From Norana najaformis (lineage: Eukaryota > Annelida > Clitellata > Crassiclitellata > Hormogastridae): a stretch of 64,000 bases of DNA. Position numbers and translations under genes: made by a program. Numbering within the stretch: the first letter of the stretch is position 1; every line of letters begins with the position of its first letter. Below the pieces are notes generated by a model. The model saw nothing but the letters and a program-made list of their open reading frames with translations. It ran no database searches and was not told the origin of the DNA. The stretch lies in assembly GCA_964023275.1 (NCBI GenBank), contig OZ029929.1:4671381-4735380 (forward strand), in the 5' to 3' direction. This document shows, one piece after another, positions 56,440-64,000 of the stretch.

Positions 56440-56790
56440 TTCAAATTTGGTAGTGGCGGTGGTGGTCGTTGTGGTAGTGGTTGTGGTGGTATTGGTGGTG
56501 CTGGGGTGGTGGTGGTAGTGGGAGTTGTGGTAGTGGTGGTTGTGGTGGTAGTGGTGGGTGGTTGTGGTGATGGCGGCGATGGTGGTGGTGATTGTACTGG
56601 TGATTCTAAAGGAGGTGGCGGTGGTGGACAACGATGAAGACTACGACGACGACGACAATAATGATGATGATAATGATAATGATGATGATGATAATGATGA
56701 TGATGATAATGATGATGATGATAATGATGATGATGATGATGATGATGATGGTAGTGGTGATGATGATGATGATGATGATGATAAAAACCT
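56440..56790. repeat. GTG and GAT trinucleotide tract
   Basis: GTGGTG-rich bases to about 56630, then GAC and GATGATGATAAT to 56790. Poly-His, poly-Asp and poly-Ile frames are artefacts. Confidence 0.95.
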
Positions 56791-56799
56791 GAACAATCA

Positions 56800-57240
56800 T
56801 ATATACCTTGGGTAAAAAATAGGAATTCAATGATTACAATCGTGTTGTTCGTGATGGCTGGATAAGAACGAAAAGGCTGTTCGTGCCTCTTTATGCAACT
56901 AAAAACCACCCACAGAGCAATAGCAACGAACCGGGATATAGGATGTCGTCGTTGCCTTTGCAGTTGTCCAGATTCGCTGACGACGATGACATATAGTCAG
57001 TCGGGTGACGCGTGTCATGCTGTGACATTGTTCGGCGTGACGATTTCATCGTCTCGTGCTGAGCGCCGAACCGAGGCCGCGTACAGTCGCTTGGAGTTCT
57101 TCTTTACCAGTCTGCAAACCGCAGCACATCCATTTGGTTATCTGGATCTGGCGAATAGCCATCGGGGTCTGCAGTCAGACACTGTATGAATGGCAGTGAA
57201 TGCAGATCACATTAACTATCAGACAGTACATTAAATGGGT
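56800..57240. other. Unique DNA between microsatellites, possible exon
   Basis: The plus-strand frame 56893-57189 has no domain. On the minus strand, 57168-57108 is bounded by CTGCAG and GGTAAAG and is phase-compatible (61 nt) with the zinc-finger exon at 54961; see findings. Not called as an exon. Confidence 0.25.
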
Positions 57241-57945
57241 GGGCATGGGTATGTATGTATGTATGTATGTATCTATGTATCTATGTATGTATGTATGTAT
57301 GTATGTATGTATGTATGTGTGTATGTATGTATGTATCTATGTATGTATGTATGTGTGTATGTATGTATGTATGTATCTATGTATGTATGTATGTGTGTAT
57401 GTATGTATGTATGTATCTATGTATGTATGTATGTGTGTATGTATGTATCTATGTATGTATGTATGTGTGTATGTATGTATGTATGTATGTACGCACGTAT
57501 GTATGCATGCATGTATGTATGTATGTATGTATGTATCTATGTATGTAGGTATCTATGTATGTATGTATATATGTATATATGTATGTATGTATGTATCTAT
57601 GTGTGTATGTATGTATGTATATATGTATGCATATATGTATGTATGTATCTATGTATGTATCTACGTATGTATGTATGTATGTATCTATCTATGTATGTAT
57701 GTATGTATATGTGTATGTATGTATGTATGTGTGTATGTATATATGCATGTATGCACGTATGTAAGTATGTATGCATGTATGTATATATGTATGTATATAT
57801 GTATGTATGTATGTGTGTATGTATATGTGCATGTACGCACGTATGTAAGTATGTATGCATGTATGTATGCATGTATGTATGTATGTATGTATGCATGTAT
57901 GTATGTATGTATGTATATATGTATGTATGTATGCATGTATGTCTT
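57240..57945. repeat. GTAT tetranucleotide satellite, 700 bp
   Basis: Long GTAT array with CTAT, GTGT, GCAT and ATAT variants at semi-regular spacing. Frames of about 250 codons of Met/Tyr/Val/Cys are artefacts. Confidence 0.97.
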
Positions 57946-57959
57946 GATTAGAATTGATT

Positions 57960-58270
57960 AGATTTGTGGCATTGAACTAAACAGTTGCCAGTGAATTCTG
58001 GTCGTCCGCAACTGACCCAGTTGTGGGCCACAGTTGGGCTGAAAGCGGGTCAAATTTGAGGAATATGGGTAACATTTGGACCAACAATATATGACAAATA
58101 CAGTAAACACTGGAGGCCAACGAATTCCGACTTTGGTCCACATTAGGTCAATGAATTCTGATATAAAGCCACAGTTGGGCCAAGAAATCCGATTGTGGGC
58201 TACCGTTGGGCCAACAAATTCCCACCATAGGCCTCAATTGGGCCACTGAATTATGATACAGAGTACCAGT
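57960..58270. repeat. Imperfect 28-31 bp repeat, GGGCCAACGAATTC-like
   Basis: Phrases such as CAGTTGGGCC, GGCCAACGAATTCC, GGTCAATGAATTCTG and GGGCCACTGAATTATG recur at roughly 30-bp spacing. Highly diverged minisatellite. Confidence 0.7.
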
Positions 58271-58350
58271 TGGTGTGTCATCGGTTGATGCCTTTGTGCC
58301 ATCGGTTGATGCCTTGTGCATTAGACACTGACGCATTAGAAGTTGCTAAT
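58270..58350 (+). mobile_element. SINE 3' remnant, locally duplicated
   Basis: CATCGGTTGATGCCTTTGTG and CATCGGTTGATGCCTTGTGC lie side by side, then ACTGACGCATTAGAAGTTGC. This is the GATGCCTTGTGCAT family end with a decayed tail. Confidence 0.6.
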
Positions 58351-59208
58351 TAATAATTGGGTCAAAACATTCTGTACCAGCATTTGGCCAAGCAGTTCTG
58401 AATTGGGAAAACGAGTTCATCACACGAACAATATCTATGCGTTGCCAACTCTTTTTATTAATTAATAATTAATAAGCATTTTACAGCGACTCGCTTCAAC
58501 GCAATATGGCGAGACTCCATCCCCACCCACTCTGCGTTCACAGAACCCTATAGACATCTGTCCTCCTGTCTGCCTGTCTGTCAGTCTACGTCTGTCTGGC
58601 TGGTCTCACCTGCCAAGGACTTAATACCACGCGCTCTAGACACAGGTAGGCCAATGCAGCTGGATGGCGGACGTCTATTTAACAGCAGTGGGTCGCAAAA
58701 ATGGAATGCATATGTATGTATGTATGTTTGTTTGTTTGTATGTATGTATGTATATGTATCTGGAAACGGTAGACAAGTGTGGTCAGAACGCTTGCAGATT
58801 TAAAAAGGTTGCTCGGTAACTGCACACAGTTGTGGTGACCTACAATTAGACATTCTTGGTTCACACCATCCTTGTATGAATTTCTAATCTACCACACCTG
58901 CCTTTTCGCGTCAGGGGCCTCAGGGATCAAGGACCGGTTCTGTCCAAAGGAGTGCAACTTTGAAATGCAGTTTTGCTTAGAAACGACCATCGACAGATGG
59001 ACTGTGCATGACGATGTTGGCGCTAGAGAAGTTTCTAGAATAGATTAGGCATAACATATAAGCGAATATCAAGGAAAACCACACAGAAAACCCTCCGAAA
59101 TGGTTCGTATACATTGCTTAACGACATCTTAAGGCTATAACAGGACCTTTGACGTCGACCTTACTTACCTTAGGTGCAAACGAGATTTACATAATACAGT
59201 TACAGGTG
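58351..59208. other. Non-coding stretch
   Basis: A short GTAT run at 58710-58757 and another GATGCC-family SINE remnant near 58978-59045 (GGCGCTAGAGAAGTTTCTAG). There is no gene. Confidence 0.45.
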
Positions 59209-59209
59209 G

Positions 59210-59672
59210 TGATGGTATAGTGATAGTGGTGCTGGAGGTGATATTAGTAGTATTAGTAGTAGTAGCAGTAGTAGTGGTGGTGGTGGTAGTGGTGATAGTG
59301 GTAGTAGTAGTAGTAGTAGCAGTAGTGGTAGTGGTGGTGGTGGTAGTGGTGATAGTGGTAGTAGTAGTAGTAGCAGTAGTAGTGGTGGTGGTGGTGGTAG
59401 TGGTGATAGTGGTAGTAGTAGTAGTAGCAGTAGTGGTGGTGGTGGTGGTGGTAGTGGTGATAGTGGTAGTAGTAGTAGTAGTAGCAGTAGTGGTAGTGGT
59501 GGTGGTGGTAGTGGTGATAGTGGTAGTAGTAGTAGTAGCAGTAGTAGTGGTGGTGGTGGTGGTAGTGGTAGTAGTAGTAGTAGCAGTAGTGGTGGTGGTG
59601 GTGGTGGTAGTGGTGATAGTGGTAGTAGTAGTATTGGTGGTGGTGGTAGTAGTGGTGGTAGTAGTAGTATCG
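59210..59672. repeat. GGT/AGT trinucleotide satellite with about 60-bp periodicity
   Basis: GTGGTGATAGTGGTAGTAG blocks recur at roughly 60-bp intervals within a GGT/AGT array. Val-only and Leu/Pro-only frames are artefacts. Confidence 0.95.
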
Positions 59673-60185
59673 AGTGTTCACGAAACACGACGACATCACG
59701 TGACTGCGAGGGTCATAGACGTTGGTCATACCTTTACCCCCTCCAGTTGAATTGACCTAATCCAGTCCGCAGTCATTGTGTGGTGGTTTTGCGTCCACAT
59801 GCTTATGTGACAGCCGTCCAAGGCCACCCGTGCAGACGCCGAATGATGTATAATGCTGGCTGGCAGATTCCCGGAAGAAGACAGCAGCGCTATTACGTAA
59901 CGCGGTGACGAAATACGAACTCGGACTCAGGTGCACAAGGAATTATATAGCGCCAAGGCAATTCCTTTCGTCTGGCTTCCTTCCTCCGCAACCACCAAGG
60001 CGCTTGCGCAAAGGGACAAACGCACCGAGCGGAATACGCTTTTAGACTCAGTAGTTTAAGTGACCCCTATGTGCACAAGGCATACAAGATGTGTAATTTA
60101 ACCTTGGACTTTAGTGTAAAGAGGGTGAATTATGTAGAGCATTTGTGGCTGCAATACTCAAATTAACATGGTAAGGTAAGGTAAA
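59673..60185. other. Non-coding stretch with retroelement 3' motif
   Basis: AATTATATAGCGCCAAGGC at 59941-59959 is a reversed GGCGCTATATAATT end. Nothing else is recognised. Confidence 0.4.
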
Positions 60186-60195
60186 GTTAAAGTCT

Positions 60196-60269
<74 letters not shown>

Positions 60270-60500
60270 TAGATAGAGCGAGACAGAGACAGACAGAGAG
60301 AGACAGAGACACAGAGAGACAGAGACAAAGACAGAGAGAGACAGACAGAGACAGACAGACAGAGACAGACAGACAGACTGACAGATAGACAGACTGAGAC
60401 AGAGACAAGAGATAAGAGACAGAGAGACAGAGATAGAGACAGGGAGACAGAGAGACAGAGACAGAGAGACAGAGACAGAAAGAGACAGAGAAAGAGAGAC
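60186..60500. repeat. GACA / GAGA microsatellite
   Basis: About 25 perfect GACA units from 60196, then GACAGAGA mixtures to 60500. Confidence 0.95.
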
Positions 60501-60519
60501 AGAGACACAAAGAGAATAT

Positions 60520-60660
60520 CTTAAAGAGGCGCCATACAAATTTGCGAATACAGTTGCAATTACGAGTTACACAACTTGACAACGCTCCTGGATTTGAACC
60601 CTGGACACCAAAGAGGCATTGCGCACGCATTAGAAATCTCGTGCTACCATTTAGCATTTT
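60520..60660. mobile_element. Retroelement end and tRNA-like fragment
   Basis: AGAGGCGCCATACAAATTTG then CAGTTGCAATTACGAG is a 3' motif with an ATTAC-type tail. Next, GATTTGAACCCTGGACACC is a reversed B box, followed by CTCGTGCTACCATTTAGC. Two different insertions appear to abut. Confidence 0.5.
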
Positions 60661-60769
60661 ACATTTCTCATTTCTAGAGCGGATCTAGGAGACAAAACCC
60701 CCACTTGAGTTACCAGCCACATTGAGTTGGCCCCAAACTGATTTGCATGAGGGTTACTCAAAGAACTTG

Positions 60770-60955
60770 TGAATATGATGATGAGGAAAATGATAATGAT
60801 GATGACGACGACGATGAATAAGACGAAGAAGAGGATGATGAAAATGAATATGATGATGATTATGACGACGCCGACGATGATGGATGTTGATGATGACGGT
60901 GATGATGATGATGATATTGATGATGATGATGATGATGATGATGACTACGACGATT
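60770..60955. repeat. GAT/GAC trinucleotide tract
   Basis: GATGAT, GACGAC and GAAGAG units. Asp/Met and Ile/His frames are artefacts. Confidence 0.93.
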
Positions 60956-61495
60956 GCTATGCGTCTACTCACTGTGAAAATCGAAAATAAATTGCGAAAT
61001 TTTTTTTCAAAGAATGTAATATCGCCCAATCCAGGCACTTATTGTGGTCGAGACCTTGTTTGAACGCATGCTTAGGTCAAAATGACTCGTCTTCCTACCG
61101 GACAACTTAAGCCTAAATGCATTCTGGCCACGCTATGTTGTCTAAGCCTAGGCGTATCCTGTCTAGTCAAATTAGCAACTGTAACCTACAACCAGACACT
61201 TCAGTGTTGTCTGGACTTTAGAACGCATGCCAGCTGTCTATTACGAAATTCAGGCGATGATCTGCTGAAATGACGCCGCCGAAATCCGCATCTTACCACA
61301 CCCGATGCGATTGTGTCGGCTCGGGCCAATTAGCATAGGGCACCGTGCCCGCGTTCGTCTGGCTGCGTGACAATTAGCGAAGGTGTGTCTGTGTGTCCGC
61401 GCGTCTCTGGGAGACTGGCGACATTTAGATGTCCTCGAAGGACAGACGGATGTACGGTGGCATACAAGGGCCGACCTTCCTTAAATAAATACCAC
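60956..61495. other. Non-coding stretch
   Basis: The 63-codon frame at 61082-61273 has a hydrophobic N-terminal part but no support from context. Nothing else is seen. Confidence 0.4.
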
Positions 61496-61765
61496 CGAAT
61501 AATGTCGGTTATACCAACGTCTCCTCCACTAATGTCTGCTGTACTAATGTCTACTTCACTGATGTCTACTACACTAATGTCTGCTAAGCTAAGTATACTC
61601 GACTAATGTCTGCTCCGCTAATGTCTCCCCTTCTGAATCTAACAAATGCTCCACCAACGTCTTCTTCATTAATGACTACTCCACAAACGTCACCTCCACA
61701 AATGTCTCCTCCATCAGTGGTTACTCCACTAATGTCTCCCAACCAATGCCTGTTCCACTAACTTC
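61496..61765. repeat. AATGTCTNCTCCACT imperfect minisatellite
   Basis: Units of about 15-18 bp such as CCACTAATGTCTCC, TACACTAATGTCTGC and CCACAAATGTCTCC repeat about 16 times with many substitutions. Confidence 0.85.
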
Positions 61766-62079
61766 TGCTCCTCAAATGACCGCAGTAATTACTAAGGCGT
61801 AAGAATTTGCGGAACAGCTAATTATTTGAGGAATGTCGGCCCTACAACGCCTCCAATACGAGTGGACAGAGATACACCTTTCCAGGAATTTCCTGTTGTT
61901 CTTAGGCCTTAGACTTAATACAGCTGGAACACGCAGCAGTCCCATTCGCACTTCATCACATCCCGCACACACAAACAAACACGCACACATTCCGGAGTAT
62001 TTATGTCTGGTGAGCGCAGACACTCGTGTTCCAGAAATGATCAAAGGCGTGCTTTGTCACCTGCCAACATGATCATCTA

Positions 62080-62480
62080 TTGACTGTGGCTTATAGCCAG
62101 CCATTCCAGTCCAACAAGGCAGATAGGCTGTGGTCTGTAATTGAGAACCAGCCATCCGGATAAAATAAAGCAGGCAGTCGGTGGCTCGTGGTGGCTCATA
62201 GCCAGCTAATCCATTCTATTAAAGCTGGGAGTCTGTGGCTCACATCCAGCCATTCGGACCTAACAAAACTGAAGAATAGGGCTTACATAAATTGGACTAA
62301 ATAAAGCAGGCAGACTGTGAGCCAACCAATCCATTCCGATGAAGCAGGCAGACTGTGGCTTATAGCCAGCCATAGGGATCCAATAAAGCAGTAGACTTTG
62401 GCTTACTGGCAGCCATTCCATTCTAATAAAGCACGCAGACCGTGGCTTATAACTAGCCAATCCACTGAAGCAGGAAGAAT
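62080..62480. repeat. About 55-60 bp imperfect tandem repeat
   Basis: Phrases GTGGCTTATAGCCAGCC, ATTCCAATAAAGC-like blocks and GCAGGCAGACTGTGG recur seven or so times between 62085 and 62480. Diverged minisatellite. Confidence 0.8.
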
Positions 62481-63115
62481 GTGGCATGCAACCGGCCATC
62501 CGAACCATAAAAATCCGACAGCAGACAGCCTCAGTGAATGAGTGAGAGCGCGCGCGTGTGGGGGAGCATAAGCCAGTGAGCAACTGAATGTGTGCATGCA
62601 AACGACTTGCTCACTTGCTCACTGAGTCTATGGTGTAGTTCAGTGAGCCACATTTGGTCACTGATTGAGTTGTGAAATTAGGTCGCAGACCTATTAGTAG
62701 CTGCCGAGCAATTCCTCTGCTAAAAGCCCTCTCTGCTATTTCTCCTTAACAACACAGAAGCGAGGAGTAAAGAACGAAGAACGACAAATCAGAACTATCA
62801 TTCGTGTCTCATTCGGCTGACGCTACGCCTACGATTCGTCGCTCAGCCGATGGACACATGGCGTGTCAACAAATGTCTTACTTACTTATTTACTTGAATG
62901 CAAACAGTTCTCGTCATGTACATGATGTTTTTCGATGATGCCAAATTGTATGCAAAAATGCGGTAAATAAATAACTGGCTCCGTTACATCTGCGTAATGC
63001 CTCGTAAAGTTAGACACTCGCCTGCAGAACATTGCATGTCTTGTGTCAAAGCCATTAATTGTTGTCGACATCACCTTCATCATCATCATCTAAACACAAT
63101 TAATACCTCCAGCGG
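62481..63115. other. Non-coding stretch
   Basis: No exon or element recognised. Confidence 0.4.
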
Positions 63116-63124
63116 CCCATTGCT

Positions 63125-63157
63125 AATAGTAGTAGTAGCATCATCATCATCATCATC

Positions 63158-63190
<33 letters not shown>

Positions 63191-63260
63191 GGTGGTAGTA
63201 GTAGACGTGGTAGTAGTGGTAGTAGTAGTAGTAATATTAATAGTAGTAGTTGAAGTTTTT
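63125..63260. repeat. GTA/ATC/GGT trinucleotide tract
   Basis: AGTAGTAGC, ATCATC, then GTAGTGGTGG units. Poly-Val and poly-Thr frames are artefacts. Confidence 0.93.
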
Positions 63261-64000
63261 ATTATCACGATTAGGATAAGCGAATGCAATGATATGGCGT
63301 GGTAAGTGGGGGTAAGACCGAAGTAAGTAAGTCAAGGCACGTAGTAAGTGGGCGGTTAACGGATATCTGGACTATAATGAAGATAAATTTATCATCTGAA
63401 CATTTTTGTAGCGCATTTTGGGAATCTCTCAAAGTAATGACCTTTGTCCTTCCAGGTACTTGCATTTCTACCGGTGATCAATTAAGTCAGTGTTCAGTTC
63501 ATTTCAGTTCAGTAGGCTTCTTAACGACGCCCTGGAATCAAAGATGATGCGTGATTCGAACTCAGGACACAGTGGTAAAGAATCGTAAACCGCATAAGCA
63601 ATGCATACTCACGTCCATCAGGAAAGTCAAGAACCTTCTTCGAGTGTCAGAGTTCAGTTGTTCCGCTTCCAACGAAGGTCGTTTTATTTCGCTCTTCAGG
63701 CGTCTAACCACCACGGCCGACCCATCGGCCGATGATAAAAAGACACGTGTCCGTTCGGTCGGTCGTAGGTCGCACCGACCAGACCTCGGGCGATTGAAGG
63801 CACCGACTCGCAAGACGCGGAATCCAGCAGCCTCTGCTCCAATTTTCCTGCTATCCGAGGTATTATGAGCCGCTGTGGCGCCGAGGCACCGCGCGTGCCG
63901 CCCACCCTCCCCTTCCTTGGCCTTCGTCTCCGCCGTGAAGCCGCCGCGTCGCTCGCCTTCGTCTCGTGGCCTTGCCTGGAAGAACGCAGACGGATGGAGG
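63261..64000. other. CpG-rich window end, possible minus-strand exon
   Basis: From about 63690 to the end the DNA is GC- and CpG-rich, unlike most of the window. On the minus strand a frame runs from above 63813 to a good donor GAC|GTGAGT at 63613. This could be an upstream exon or a CpG-island promoter, but no domain is recognisable and no start codon could be fixed. TTTTGTAGCGCATTTTGGG at 63404 is a reversed retroelement 3' motif. Confidence 0.3.

Noticed and set aside
57200-57961. Cys/Met/Tyr/Val-rich frames of about 250 codons
   Set aside because: Translations of a GTAT tetranucleotide array.
61082-61273. 63-codon frame with a hydrophobic N-terminal segment as a secreted peptide
   Set aside because: No clean signal peptide, no splice or promoter context; length is expected by chance.
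63562-63905. Minus-strand frames at the window end as a first coding exon
   Set aside because: A good donor exists at 63613 but there is no ATG that can be justified, and the frame runs toward the window edge without a domain.

Overview
The window is animal nuclear DNA, most likely from a marine invertebrate and perhaps a gastropod mollusc; that placement is inference from the style of the non-LTR retrotransposons, the tRNA-derived SINEs and the claudin-like gene family. Genes are split by GT-AG introns, there are no operons, and most of the sequence is simple repeats, minisatellites and retroelement debris. Most long open frames are by-products of stop-free satellites.

Three genes can be rebuilt from exon sequence, all on the minus strand. 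(1) Two tandem paralogues, 15851-21514 and 29919-33780, encode four-transmembrane claudin/PMP22-like proteins of 153 and 163 residues. They have identical three-exon layouts, two phase-1 introns and a 5'-UTR intron just before the ATG. (2) At 46127-54961 lie four consecutive phase-compatible exons of a multi-C2H2 zinc-finger regulator resembling the ZNF362/ZNF384/rotund group, with a long Ser/Pro-rich C-terminal tail. Its 5' end was not found with confidence. A TATA-type promoter with a short 81-codon frame lies at about 43070-43619 on the plus strand.

Mobile DNA, left to right: a C-terminal LINE relic (6290-6680); a hAT-like MITE (6954-7363); a near-intact L2/CR1-type LINE (8118-11330, minus) broken by one nonsense codon and a 5' frameshift; decayed RT relics near 17.0, 24.6, 31.1, 34.4, 42.0 and 48.2 kb; a non-autonomous DNA element with G-rich inverted ends (20259-21105); a second small hAT-like MITE (42195-42359); and the 3' part of a LINE carrying a zinc knuckle and a restriction-endonuclease-like domain (53575-54425). 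Several SINE families are present, and many share a 3' motif close to GGCGCTATAWAAATG with the LINE, which suggests common mobilisation.

The most unusual structure is in the zinc-finger gene. The exon ending in the finger linker (His-Thr-Gly-Glu) is followed by a 15-bp tandem array in which the linker codons, which are also a consensus 5' splice site, are repeated about 15 times in one phase. Donor choice could therefore lengthen the inter-finger linker in five-residue steps. A partial copy of the exon end with the same repeats sits 3 kb upstream in an intron, and copies of the next exon's acceptor are tandemly repeated in the same intron.
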